NCBI GenBank assembly: GCA_008477525.1
Contig: SPDT01000006.1
Span: forward strand, 4,925,501 to 4,989,500
Reading direction: 5' to 3'
Length of the DNA stretch: 64,000 nt
DNA from: Hypomyces perniciosus
Lineage: Eukaryota; Ascomycota; Sordariomycetes; Hypocreales; Hypocreaceae
Shown here: positions 1 through 11,697 of the stretch, piece after piece
Layout of the letters: each line of letters opens with the position of its first letter
Numbering within the stretch: position 1 is the stretch's first letter
Position numbers and translations under genes: made by a program
The notes under the pieces: generated by a model
What the model was told of the DNA's origin: nothing
The model's input: only the letters and a program-made list of their open reading frames with translations
Database searches by the model: none

Positions 1-1331
1 CTCCATCTTCCTTCCTCACTACAATTAGTGCATCGCCATTGTCCGACTTGACACGGCAGCATTCAATCATTCGGTTATCTACCAACACTAGGAACAGCAG
101 AGTCATAACCGTCGCCATCAGAATCACCATCTGCACCAACCATCTACTTCTGGTCAGGTGCAGCATCGCTGTCGGTTGTGGTGCTTCACAAGAGCGTCTT
201 GCTTGGAGGCATCAACCGACCTGGAGGCTGTACAGGTACGTACCTTTTTTTCAGTGGTAGCCCAGTGGTGGTCTGGCGGTGTTTCAGCCAACCACCAAAC
301 GGGGCAACAGAATTAGGCTCTCCTCTGTCGACCCCCCCCCCCCCCCCCCAAAATCCTGGAACCTGAAAGGGCCCCCCCCCAGAAGTAATCCGTCTTGCCT
401 GTCTCTGTCTCTGTCCGCACCCGCTTTCTCATTTTCCACCATCACCATCACCACCACCCTCCTCCACCTTTGCCGAGTTGTCGCCAGACCGGCTTTGTTT
501 CTCGGAACGACTCTTCTTTTTCATTCTTTTGAGGCGCGGGAACCTCTTCTATTCTTCCTTCGATTTTCTATCCGAATTCGAAATATCCCTCCTGGGTTAC
601 CGCTCACCTCTCCCCCAGACTTCCCTCTCCATCTCGCTGCCCTCTGACGACTTTCCGCTGCTTGACGGGAAACCTGCCTCGACACCACAGCAACCAAACA
701 CCGTCTCCGTGCCAGCCCCCTATCGCTGACGCCGTTCCGACACAGCATCGACGATACTCACTGTGATTCTTCACTTCCTGGATCCCTTTGACGTCCACTC
801 CGCAGTCCGATCGCTGGCGACACGAATACCCTGACTTGACAGTCGTTCATCTCACCAGTGCACGATCGAGGTCCGCGAGGCTGCTCTTCTCGTTACGACC
901 GACTCACTTGCGCCTCGCATCCCGCCGACGCGCTATCGCACACGCCACGATATTGCTCGCCCTGAAGTGCTTGTCCAACTTGAGTCTCTCCCGCACGACA
1001 CCCCGGTTCTCGCTCAGGTGCACTCCGCCGACCATTTTATGGACAGTGTTGGGGGCCACTAGGCACCTTGCAGTACATTTGACGGCTACTTGCCTTTTTG
1101 TCAAAGAGACAGCCGATAACCTACAGGGTACCCGCCCCGTTCATCCGCCCGGCCGCCTCTCTTGTGTGCACGACATTTCGGAGGCTTCTTTTCTTCCAGA
1201 CGCCTACGACCAGAGTGTCCGCCCTGAGTTAAATTGCTCCCCTGCGACGGCTGCCAACCTCAATCCTACGTGTTGGTTTGGCAATTGATCACAACCAATC
1301 TGGGACTTGTTCGTCACGGATTCCAGCGGCC
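1..1331. other. 5' leader and promoter region of med15
   Basis: No convincing coding region. The stretch is pyrimidine-rich with long C tracts (an 18-base run at 332-349 and 9 bases at 372-380), CT-rich blocks and CACCAC runs, as expected for a fungal promoter and long 5' leader. A short upstream ORF of seven codons (MDSVGGH, ATG at 1039) lies before the med15 start and could affect translation if it is transcribed. Open frames such as the one at 788-1288 have no domain-like character. Confidence 0.6.
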
Positions 1332-4300
1332 ATGGCCGCCAACATGCAGCACATGGCTGGGGCAGGCCAAATGATGCCCCAGCAGCTGCGAAAGCCCATG
1401 GCTACTTCCCACATACAGCAGCTCGTTTTTCAGAACCTGTCGCAGAATATGCCACCCAATGGCCTTTCATGGCAATCAAACGTCCCCCTCAGTGACCGAA
1501 TGGGCAAGACCCTAGATCTGTACGTGCAATCCCATCTTCGCATCCCCTCTCGTGACACCTGGATTCTCAACTGACTTTGAACCTAGAATTTCAAATATCA
1601 CCCTGGCCATGGGCAACATCGACTATGGACGGGCGACAGAGTTCGGGCTCAATTTTGAGCGTGAGGTGTTCCACAAGTCGCAGAGCAAGGTACGTTTGCT
1701 TTTCTCCTGTGATTCACTGCGATCTTCCCACTCACACCTTTTTTAGGAAGCATATGATCAAGCCATGGCAAATAAGACATTGGACTTTTTCAAGAAGCGA
1801 CAACAAAACGAGCCTAACATACAGAACGCGCTAAACGCCAACGCCCAGATGCAAGCTGCTCACGCGCAAGCTCAAGCCCAGGCCTTGATGCAGGCTCAGA
1901 TGGGTCGAGGTGGTGGCCAAAACCCTCAAAGTTTCCAGCACATCCAGCATCCCATGCAAACGCCGCAGATTCCCCAGCAACAGCAGCCGGAACAACCGCA
2001 ACAGGCACAGCAGCTCCTGCTCCAGCAACAACAACAACAAATGGCCATGGGCATGGGTAATCAGGCAGGTCGTGGAATGGGACCAAACCCTCAGGCAATG
2101 GGAATGCCGGGCGGTCCTAACAGACCTATGCTCAATGAGATGGCGAGGCTGACCCAGACTGATAAGAACAAGGTCATGGAACTTGCCTCCAAAATGATGG
2201 CCCAGACCACAGACCAGCAAAAGGCTGGGACGCGAATGCTTTTGCAGTCGAAGCTAACCGCGCAACAGTTGGCTGAGTTCCAGGCACAAGGGAGAGATCC
2301 CCTTGTGTGGTGGTTCCAAAATCAGGCTTTCCAGACTCTTAAGCAGACGTCAATAAACCGATTCCAGCAGACAGGCGGACCTCCCAACCAGAATAACACA
2401 CAGGCTGCCATGATGCAGCAGCAGCACAGCCAACAGTCTCTCCAGCAGCGACAGGGTATGATGAATGGTGCTCAGGCAGCGGGCCCCACACCCGACTTTG
2501 CGCAGTTTAATCCAAATATGGAGAGCATCAAAGACCAGCAGCTGAACGGACTAATGGCTCAGCAAGCAGGCCTGATGGTTGTGCCAGTTAGTAATGGTGC
2601 CGCTAGGAATGCTACACCACAGCCTGCGAACCAGAATATTCCCAACCAGCAAGTGCAAAACCAGACTCCCCGGGCAGCTCAACAACAGCAACAGCAAGCG
2701 AAGATCAACCAGGCTGCTCAGCAGTCCCAGGCTCAGCTGCAAGCCCAAGCGCAGATGAAACAGATGCAGAGTCAACAGCAAATGGCCGGTGGCATCCCCA
2801 CGTCGCAGAGTCCTGGTATGAACACTTTAAACACACCGGTTTCAAGGCCATCCGGAAACATGAATCCGATGGGAGCACAGGGCATGGCACAGGGTGGCAT
2901 TCAGTTCGGTGACCAACGGTTCAACCAGGGCATTCAAAGACCGAACAACCAAGTATTCAACAACATGCTTGCCAACATGACACCGGAGCAGAGGCAGACT
3001 ATCAACGGCCTTCCGCCAGACAAGCTTAATGAAGTCATGCGGAGATGGCAGAGCCAGCGCCAGGAACAGATGGCCATGAATGGCAGCCAGATGATGCCCA
3101 ATCAGATGGCCAACCGTCCACAGAATCAGTTTGGCCAGATGGCGGCCAACATGGCTGGTGCCCCGGGTCCTCAGGGTATGCCACAGCCTAACCCCACTGG
3201 AGCAGGCAACCCGCAGCAACCGATGCAAATGGGTCGTATGCCTGTTCAGAACAACTTCCAGCAACTGATGGACTCTATGGAACTTCCCGCTAATGTCGTT
3301 GGCCAAATTGGTCAGTTGCCTTTGGAGGTGAAGAAGTGGAAGGATCTAAAACAGTGGATCAACCAGAACAATGCTCTTCCGCCCAATGTCCGCAGTCAGC
3401 TCGCCACGATTCAGCAGAAGCAATTCCAGATGGCTATGCAACATAGACGGGCATCTATGCCACAACAGGCTGCTCAGAATCCAAACATGAACCCTGCGAT
3501 GGCAACGGCGCCTCCGGGCAGCCAGATGCCCAACCAACAACAGCCAGGTGTACAGCGACCTATGGGCAACATACCGCCCCAATTCCTCCAGGTCAGCCCT
3601 CAAGAGATGATGCATATCCGTGCTCAAAAACCAAGCCTGGCAAATGTACCCGATGAACACCTTCGACAGATGATTTTGCAGATGAAGAGGAATACCTGGC
3701 AGGCGCAACAGCTCCCCCCGCAACAGCAACAGCAGCTGAGGGCACAACAACAAGCTCAGGCCGCGCAACTTGCAGCGCAGAATCAGCAGCAGCCTGGACT
3801 GAATCCAATGGCTGGCACTCAAGGACCCGTGCAGCTTCAGCAACCCCCGCAGCCGAATCGTACTCCCCAACCACAGGCGCAGCCGGCACCAAATGCCATG
3901 GGCCAAACGGCTATCATGCAAGTGGGCGGTCAGAAACAGCAGCCCAACACAACTCCGGATCAGAACCAGGCACGCAATAACCGACCTCAACCCCCCAAGA
4001 ATCTCAAGCGCCCCAATCCGGATGATGCGACTGATGTTGTGAGCGCAAAACCTGCTGGTCCTGCCCCACGACCGGCATCACAGCCAAATCAGCAACCTCA
4101 ACAGCAACAGGCGCAGCAGAAGCCGACTCCTCAGTTCCCGCCACAGCTTACACCTCAACAAGAAGCCGCCTTAACTCCCGAACAACGAGCCCGATACGAA
4201 CAGATGAAGATGCAGCAGTTTAATAAGACCCTCCCGGGAGCCGGGTCAGAAGCGCTGAACCGTCTCAAGATGATCGGTCAAGAGGAGCAGAAGCAGTTTG

Positions 4301-5952
4301 CCCAGGAAATTATGCCTGATGTTCCGATGCCCCCTCAGGAGCTTGCAGAGACTGGAGCCAAGTTGAAGAAGATGGTCGTAGACATGAGCAAGGTCGGACG
4401 TGGACTGAGCAGGTGGTACGCCCTTACTAGAGACGATGCGCGTGCCAGGATGTTTTTCAGAACAGTAAGCATAACTTATCCCTTTCTTTTTGCTCGATCA
4501 GATTATGCTAACATTATGTAGCGACTGCGCCTTATCCGACAATTTGTTGATGGAGAGTCAATGAGTGTTCTCAAAGATACCTTCAGCATTCGGTCATCAG
4601 AACTTGATCAGACGCGCGGCATGCTCGAGAGTATGGTAAAAGACCTAGCCATGTTCGGCCGCAACATGGTGAAGCCAGGCGGACAAGTGCAGCAGCAACA
4701 GCAGCAGCAGCAACAACAACAGAGCACACCACAGGCCCAGGTAGCTCAGATAACACAGCAACAGCCACAACCACAGCAAAAGCCTCAAACGGCCCAGCCG
4801 GCTCCTTTGAACGCTGCTAACCTCGAGAAGAACACACAGGCGCTCAACAAGATGAACCAACAGAAAGCAACGGCTAAAGCGAACCAGGTGCCTCCGGCAC
4901 CAACCACAACGCAGCCGCCTTTCCCTTTCGGAGCAACGTCACCTCACGGTAACCCCAGCTATGCAGGCAAACAGAAGGATATCAACTTGCAGCTACCCCC
5001 TGCCCGTAAGAAGCAGAAGGTTACAGGCCAATCGTCCGGCCAGACGCCGCAAGCAGCCACTCCCTCGCCACAGATTAGCAAGAACGGCTCACCGGATATG
5101 CGACGCGTACAAGCACCGCCAAAGCCTGTTTTCGTTTGCACCGAGTCTGATTGTGACATGTCAACCATTGGCTTCCCTAACGAACAAGCTCTTCAGAATC
5201 ATGTGGTGGAAGAGCACACCAAGCCCAAGGAGGACCCGATCAAGTTTGTGCAAGAGAACCTTGCCCTGGCTCTGGGCCTGGAGCCTGACGGCACTGTCAA
5301 GAAGGATCAGAGGCTTAGCGAAGTTGCACCAGCCATGAGTGTGTCGACGTCGAAACAAGGTCTGACCCCTGGAAACCTCGGTGGTACACCAATGTCGCTG
5401 GATGGTACAGCCATGAAGAGATCGGGAAGCGCCATGAATAAGACCCAGGACGGAAAGTCTGGTCTCAAGACAGATGCCACGCCGAAGGCAGGAGACGGAA
5501 AGCAGATGGAAGTTGTCACAACGATGGCCCCCGCGGACCCCTGGGCTAGTTCTACAATTGACCCTCAGACGTTGCTTCAGAATCTGGGCTTCGAGAATGG
5601 GCTGCCGAACATTGTTGCTGAGGCGAACATGTACAGATCATTCACACCAAAAGACACACCGGGATCAAGCAAAGACAGTGGGTCTAGCGAGCCAAATAGC
5701 GACATCTCTGAGAGTGCTGCACTCGACATTGATATGAACTGGCAACATGTCGACACTGATCTCCTCCTGGACTTCACTCATGCCAGCCTAGAGAATAACG
5801 GTCTGGCGTCGCTGGAGGGAGCCAATGGGACTCTTGACCCGACTCTTCTCCTAGACACATCTGGCGTCGCACCAGACTGGGACGACCTTCATACTGATTT
5901 CTCGAAGCCATTTCAATTCGATACCAGATTCTACTCCATGGACACTAGTTGA
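1332..5952 (+). CDS. med15: Mediator complex subunit 15 (Med15/Gal11-like), polyglutamine coactivator
   Basis: Four exons: 1332-1519, 1587-1689, 1747-4464 and 4522-5952. They join in frame with GT..AG introns and give about 1,479 aa. Residues about 40-110 match the fungal Med15 KIX fold (the stretch around FEREVFHKSQSKEAYDQA), which in the family binds activator domains. A second conserved-looking helical block lies near residue 609 (LPLEVKKWKDLKQWINQN). Another around 890-1050 spans the last intron. The rest is Gln/Met/Asn/Pro-rich with several polyQ runs, one at 4690-4724. A C2H2-like pair (CTESDC and HVVEEH) sits near 1209-1236, an unusual extra. Family role: tail module of Mediator in the nucleus, linking activators to RNA polymerase II. 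The start at 1332 opens the frame that splices into the KIX segment; the longer frame begins at a non-ATG codon. The final exon ends in an acidic region. Confidence 0.85.
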
Positions 5953-7354
5953 AGGAAGAGAAAGAGAAGATGAAGACTTTCGATGGCTATGAATTTTGTT
6001 GTCTTTTTTTTTCGAATGCAGACCGTATTTGCGAATGGCTAAAGGCACGAGCAAGTGTGGCAAAGGGGTTGTTATTCTTGTTTTTTCTTTCACCCTTTTC
6101 GCTTTTTGTTTGGAGCAAAGGTCCCAGGATATATACCCAACTTTACGACACGACGGATGGGAAAGCGATTGTTTATTGGACAGAGCTGGAGAGGATATTA
6201 AAAAAAAAACTCGGAGCTAGGACGTCCTGGTGGATGGATGGATGGAAGAAGGGCTAGCGCTGGCGTTGAGGATGGGCTGAGCAGCAACGGATGTCACGGA
6301 GTGGAAACTGGTGAAGGTGCTTTGTGTTGCTTTTCTTTTCACGAACGGAACGTGGTGAACATTGCTGTACAGGTGGACAATACCCGTTGCCGATAATCCA
6401 GGTCTGGGGAGGGAGGGTGTGGCGATTCAGAGTCTTTTTGGTATTTTAGAGTTGACCGATTGGTCCTGTATTGCATTGTTACGGTCGTCAAGGAACACAA
6501 GAATTGAAGTTTTATGTAGTAATTCAGCTATCTCTGGGACGCCTGCCTAGCTAGCAGCATTCCATGATTGATGAGATGCAGTTAGAGAAAAACATGATTT
6601 GGATCACAATTCAGACAAGACTTTGTCGTGACTCGTGCCTATTGTTTTGTTTTATGATGTTTTGTTTTGTCTTCTTTAGCGGGGACATTCCGCCGTCTCC
6701 GGATTCCGGAAGGACCCTGACAATGCGAATATTCCCCAGTCCACGGGAGAGCTAAGCCTAGTAGGGAATGGGAGGGATCCGCCAACACGGTTCGTGACGA
6801 AGAAACGCGGCGCACAACAGAAAGCTATCGGGGCTAAGCCAGAAGAGGAAATCTGTAAATAGAAAGGCCTGGGAAACGGTGCGCGTGGGTTTGGTGTGCT
6901 GCGTTGTGGGGCTTTTACGACTAGTAGTTGTACTTTGTAGTACTCCGTACGTAGTACTACTAGGTAGTAGTGATACTACTTTCTTGGAGTTTTGTGTCTT
7001 TTTGTAATCCATTGATTGTTGAGTGTCCTTTGAGAGATTTATTCGGGGCTTTATTTTATTTTATATAGTAGTATATCTTTTCTGCAAAGAAGGACAGAGG
7101 ACGTGGGAAGAGCGAATATCGCGAACGGCGTCGTTGGCGGACTTGCGAGTTATAGTGTGGGCATATCGATTGTGAGAACCAGCCTCCCCTCTCTCACTCT
7201 CTCTCTCTCTCTCATTATCTCTCCCCCCAGCTTCGCGATTTACAACACGCCGCCACACATCTACTACAAACATATTACTGCCACCAAATTCCCCCTCCTG
7301 GCGGCGCGGGGGGTTTTTCATTCTTCCCACTACTACTTCTACGCAGAGCAGCCC
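5953..7354. other. med15 3' region and promoter of the Whi5-like gene
   Basis: No gene supported. It holds T-rich 3' UTR-like sequence up to about 6.7 kb, then the promoter and leader of the next gene. One copy of the dispersed TACTCCGTAC element is at 6941-6950, embedded in GTAGTA/TAGTAC repeats. A CT microsatellite is at 7190-7213. Confidence 0.6.
7190..7213. repeat. CT microsatellite
   Basis: An almost pure CT run in the presumed 5' leader of the Whi5-like gene. Pyrimidine-rich leaders are common in fungal promoters, so this may be a core-promoter feature rather than a neutral repeat. Confidence 0.7.
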
Positions 7355-8317
7355 ATGGATACTGTTTCCTCATCGCCAATTAAGCGACGCGCCGCGCTGG
7401 CTGCTCTCGACGCGAACGCGATGCCTACGATGATGAGTTCGCCCATGGGCAGCAACAAGCTGATGCTGACGCCCTCGGCTCTGCTGCGGAGCAGTCCTCT
7501 GAAGGACACGCCGGTGGGGAGGAAGCGAGCTGCGGAGGACGATGGGAGTCCGATTGCGAAGAAGACGTGTGTCGATGTGGTAGGTCCTTGACTTTTCTTG
7601 CTTGTCGCTTGCTGTTCTTGTTGCTGTGTGCAATCAACGCATTGGCTAATGATGCTGGCATGGTAGCAATCAACGCGGTCAAGGTCCCAGAGTCCGGATG
7701 CGAGCTCGATGTTTGATTCTTCCACGGGGGACGCCTCGTGGGCGACGACAGCGACGGAGCCAGATCTCGTGGGGAGGATACCCGTGACAAGGCCGCGAGC
7801 ATTGACGAGGGAGCAAGCAAGAGAAGTACTAAGGCCCCCCAATCACTATACATATACATGATTCATCTCGTTCTTGAAACTAACACAACCGTTGTTACAG
7901 AAAGCTGAAATCCTCCGTCTCCGCCTCGGCCTCGCAAGCTACAAAGTCCGCACCGGACAAACCACCATCCCCCTCTCCGAACTCCAGCGCAAACCTCTCC
8001 CTCCTCGCCGTATGCACGCGCGCATTCACAGTGTTGATTCTACGCGCGTGCAGCTGCCTACTCCACAACGCCACCACCATCCTCACCAGTCATCACAGGA
8101 GTCCGTCGAAACGAATGCGAATACGGCTACGAGCGAGGAGCCGGAGAATGGGGAGAGTGATGTGGAGAGGACTCGGGGCTTGATACCTGCTGCTGCGGCT
8201 GCTGTGGCGGCTGCTGGGATGTTGCAGCCGAGTCCGTTATTACAAGATGGTGGAGGAGTGTTGATGGCGGGACGGGCGGCGGGTGGACGGTTAGGGCTAA
8301 GACGATTGGATGGTTAA
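7355..8317 (+). CDS. Whi5/Nrm1-like G1/S transcriptional repressor (GTB motif)
   Basis: Three exons: 7355-7579, 7667-7825 and 7901-8317, all phase 0, giving 266 aa. The diagnostic part is residues 124-150, spanning intron 2 (REQAREKAEILRLRLGLASY then KVRTGQTTIPL). It matches the short helical motif shared by yeast Whi5 and Nrm1, which binds SBF/MBF. The N-terminus carries SSPIKRR and SSPLKDTP, S-P-x-K CDK-type sites, and a basic RKRAAEDDG...AKK stretch that looks like a nuclear signal. The C-terminus has an alanine-rich run (AAAAAVAAAG). In this family the protein represses G1/S genes until CDK phosphorylation releases it. The start is the first ATG of the frame. Family assignment rests on the motif alone; the rest is low complexity. 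Confidence 0.7.
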
Positions 8318-8688
8318 CGATATCTCTGCAATGTAGCAGGAGATGAGATGATATACTATACGGAGCAAAGGGAACGACGTATAGGCTCTACTATAGACCA
8401 CTACAGGTGGTCATGATGGATGGATGAGCTTTTTTGTCCAGGATTGACTCCATGGATGTACGATTAGAGTGTATTCTAGTCGCCTGTTGTATCACTAGTA
8501 ATGAATGACAACTTTACTCAATAATAGAATCTGGTTATTCTACCTTTCTGCACGCGTTGGCCATGTTCAGCGTCAGCCGATCGTGACTTGCTTGCTATAT
8601 TCATGTTTCATCTGTACCCATCAGTTCCAATCCAAACCCGACCTGAAATTCCCCTCAACGCCGTCATAGTTTCCGTTCCATCCATCTC
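8318..8688. other. Convergent 3' spacer
   Basis: A 371-nt spacer between the ends of the Whi5-like gene (+) and the aspartyl aminopeptidase gene (-). It contains only AT-rich 3' UTR-like sequence; no structure noticed. Confidence 0.6.
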
Positions 8689-10263
8689 TTAATCAACCAA
8701 AATCCTGGGCTCAATCTGGCCATAGCTCTCGAAAAACTGATCAAATAGCTTCACGGCGTGCTCCACGTCAGCCGTTCCGCCCGTCTCGCGAATGCTGTGC
8801 ATGCTAAGCTGCGGGTTGCCCAGATCGAGCGTGCGCATGCCCAGCTTGGCCGCCAGGCCGGGGCCAATGGTGCTGCCGCAGGGTGAGTCGTTGCGGACGA
8901 CGAAGAGCTGCAGCGGTACACCAGCGTTGCGAGCACACTCCTGCAGGAGCACGATACCAGGGGAGTTGGTTGCGTAGCGCTGGTTGGCGTTGACCTTGAT
9001 GACGGTGCCGCCGTTGATGGCTGGCTGGTGAGACGCCTCGTACTTGCCAGCGTAGTTGGGGTGCACGGCGTGTGCCATGTCGGCAGAGACGAGGAACGAG
9101 CGCGACAGTGTCTGCTCATAGGCCGTCGACTCCTCGCCGTCATGGTGGACCTGCTCGTAGCTTGCATCACTAGCAGTGTCGCGGTTCCCGGGGAGGGCCG
9201 ACAAGCGGCGGAGCACCGCAGGCAGCAAGTTGGAGTGCGCACCCTGGGCAGACTCGGAGCCAATCTCCTCGTGGTCGAAGCAGACGGTCAGGCGGATGGT
9301 TGAGTCGTTATCGAGGGCGTCGCTCTCCTTGACGGACGAGATAAGGCCCATGACGGAACAATAGGTCATGCCAATGTTGTCCAGACGGGGCGAGAAGATG
9401 AACTCATCGTTGATGCCTCCGATGCATGACTTCTGGGTATCATAGAGAGTGAGCTCAAAGTCAACAATGGCCGAAACATCGGCACCCAGTTGAGTTGCGA
9501 CGATATCGAGCACAGCTGGGTGGTGGCGTGTCGTCATCTTCTCGAGGGGCTTAAAGTCTTCGTCGTCCTCGGCGTCATCCTTGACCTCCAGGTCCTTGAC
9601 GCCCTTGTTCAGCTCCGCGGCAGCAAGGCCAGCAATGGGGAACAGCTCGATCTCCTTGTTGGGGTCGAAGTTGGTCTGCCTGTGCAAATGAATAGCCAGC
9701 GTTGGGATCCGCAACAGTGGCTTGTCAATCTTGACCAGCTTCTGAACAATGTTGTCGCCCTCGCGGACCAACACCCTGCCAGCAATGCTCAGGTCGCGAT
9801 CGAACCACGAGTGCCAGATGCCGCCGCCGTATGTCTCAACGCCCACTTGCAGGTAGCCGACGTTGTTCTTCTTGGAAACGGGCTTGATTCGCAGGCAGGG
9901 GGAGTCAGTGTGGGCGCCGACGATGGCAACGGGGTTACCGGGACGCCACTTGCGGCCGATAGTAAAGGCAACAATGGAGGAGCCATTTCGGGTGAGGTAG
10001 TATTTGCCGCCAGGGTGGAGGATCGATGCCCAAGAGTCTCGTTCGCGGATGAGGGTGAAGCCAGCTTCCTCGAAGCGGGCGGCGGCAGATTGGACGGCGT
10101 GGTAGGCTGTGTGTATGCAACAAGAGAAGACATGTCAGCAACATCTGCCCAGTGCAGAACCACCTAGAGATAGGCCCAAACGACGCTGGCTGCAGGGACA
10201 CATACGAGTGGGAGAGGCGTTGACAAAGTCAATAAAGTCGAGTGCGGCCTGCGGGGGAGCCAT
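8689..10263 (-). CDS. Aspartyl aminopeptidase (M18 family, DNPEP/Ape4-like)
   Basis: Two exons on the minus strand: 10263-10206 and 10106-8689, joined through a GTATGT..CAG intron of 99 nt, giving 491 aa. Family motifs are intact and in order: SPTPYHAV at the N-terminus, GAHTDSP (His85, metal ligand), SPRLDN (Asp262), DHEEIGSES (catalytic Glu and metal-binding Glu about 299-300), ADMAHAVHPNY, and CGSTIGP near the C-terminus. The length is normal for M18. Family role: dinuclear zinc peptidase that removes N-terminal Asp or Glu from peptides, in the cytosol or, in yeast, delivered to the vacuole. The start at 10263 (MAPPQ) gives the usual family N-terminus. The frame stays open upstream with ATGs at 10365 and 10419, which would add a basic, Ser/Thr-rich leader resembling a mitochondrial presequence. 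Confidence 0.93.
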
Positions 10264-10734
10264 GGTGGAGGTCGTAGTAGAAAACGGACGGGCTATAGAA
10301 GCTGATCTGATTCTGAACAGAGACTGGATTGCTGTCCTCGGCCGTCTTGTTACGGGACGGATCATGCAGACAATGGGCACGTTTGTGAGAAGATGAAGAG
10401 GGGGACAGTGAGGGAGCATCGAGTGCGGAGAAGCAAATAGTATTGGGGTTTGGCGGGACGAACTTTTGGACGGAACCTGAAGCTCCCCATTCCGGAGTAC
10501 AGCGGCTTAAGGCGGGGCCGCCACGCCGATCAGGCGCTGATGCCCCGCATTCAATGCTGAGATGACTTCTATGTCTTCTGATAGTTGATAGTGAATCTAA
10601 TATTAGTGATTAAGAAATGTCTATTCCTCCTCTATTGTCTAACTAACATTAGGTATACAAGTTGATAAGACCCTCTGTTTCCATCTTTCCCAGGTAATAC
10701 CATAAGAGATTCCATCCGTTGTCCAAAAGAACGC
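10264..10734. other. Spacer with possible mitochondrial leader coding for the aminopeptidase
   Basis: Minus-strand codons 10365-10264 are in frame with the aminopeptidase and have presequence character: many Arg, Ser and Thr, no Asp or Glu. The remainder up to 10734 holds a GGAGTAC half-element at about 10494-10500 and the AT-rich 3' region of the RTA1-family gene. No separate gene. Confidence 0.5.
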
Positions 10735-11697
10735 CTACTTCTCCTGTCGAGGCCGGCTGCTCGTGCCACCCTCAGCGTCATCGAAAGACTTTTGCCGAGC
10801 CGGCTCACGGTTAAAGACAAGACCCGGATGACCGAAGCACAGAGCAATCGCCGAAAGCACGATGAAAACTCCCTCGAGAACGATGAACGGAACTTCCTCC
10901 CGGATCAATGTACCAGTATAACCATCCTTGAGCTCAGCAACACGGTAGGCACATCGTGCCAGGATGAGGACTGTTGAGATAATCAGTCCAATGAAGAACG
11001 CCCTCAACCGCCAGCTGAATCCAGAGGAGCGACCGGAGAGGAGATATCGGATCATGTAGTCAGCGAATGCGACGACGAACGCCGTCAGGACGACAACTTG
11101 TAGTGCCAGACCAGCCATGGATATGTCCACGCCTGTTTGATTGGCTCCAGTGGAATTGGTTGACATGCCACCTCCAGTGCCCTGCAGGATAAGGCAGATA
11201 ATATCGAGAGGGATGAAGATGTAGTAGAATAGCTGGGGCTTGAAGCGTGACAGATCTGGTGCAAAGTGGATAATGGCCCCGGACAGGGTCACGTAGATGG
11301 ATGCCGTGAAAAAGACGGGCGCAATGGCCAGGCACACTGTATTGGATAGGTATGTCAGTCAACTCAGTGATTCCCAGGAACCAGAATCTGACTTACCAAT
11401 CTGGATCATGAATCCGTTGAAGGAAAAGGGGTTATACCAAAGCATGATCCGGCCGATATAGCCAATGATTTCACACATGCAACCTAGGAGCATGCCTACC
11501 ATGAACCCCCAGCTTTTCCACCGGTAACCAAGGTAGAGATGGATAACACCGATGACACCGAAGAGAGCGATGAAAGTGCTGTTGGCAGCCAGCGAAGGAC
11601 GGTAGCCATAAATGCTCCATTCCGCACGGCAGGTGTCCAAGTTGCAGGTCGTGTCGGGCCCGAAGAGGATAATACCGGGTGGTAATTCTCGAGACAT
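10735..11697 (-). CDS. RTA1-family seven-transmembrane protein (lipid-translocating exporter type)
   Basis: Two exons: 11697-11397 and 11336-10735, with a GTAAGT..CAG intron of 60 nt, giving 300 aa. Seven hydrophobic segments are visible at about 39-57, 62-82, 95-117, 134-156, 170-198, 212-231 and 246-272. The topology and motifs (YxGR-type segment in helix 2, ILQGTGGG after helix 4, CAYRVAEL after helix 6) fit the fungal RTA1/RTM1/RSB1 family. The N-terminus has cysteines in the predicted extracellular part (TTCNLDTCRAEW). The C-terminus is a short charged tail. Members are linked to resistance to toxic amphiphiles and to sphingoid-base export at the plasma membrane. The substrate here cannot be told. 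It reads toward the aminopeptidase in the same direction, with a 471-nt gap. Confidence 0.9.

Noticed and set aside
788..1288. Plus-strand frame of 166 codons before med15
   Set aside because: No domain character, lies in a pyrimidine-rich leader, and the KIX-encoding frame starts separately at 1332.
3346..3990. Long minus-strand frames (up to 214 codons) across med15, also at 2842-3306 and 1831-2220
   Set aside because: They are shadows of the Gln/Pro-rich plus-strand coding sequence: CAG and CAA codons read as Leu or Val/Ala runs on the other strand.
9490..10167. 225-codon plus-strand frame
   Set aside because: Antisense to the aspartyl aminopeptidase, whose family motifs are all on the minus strand.
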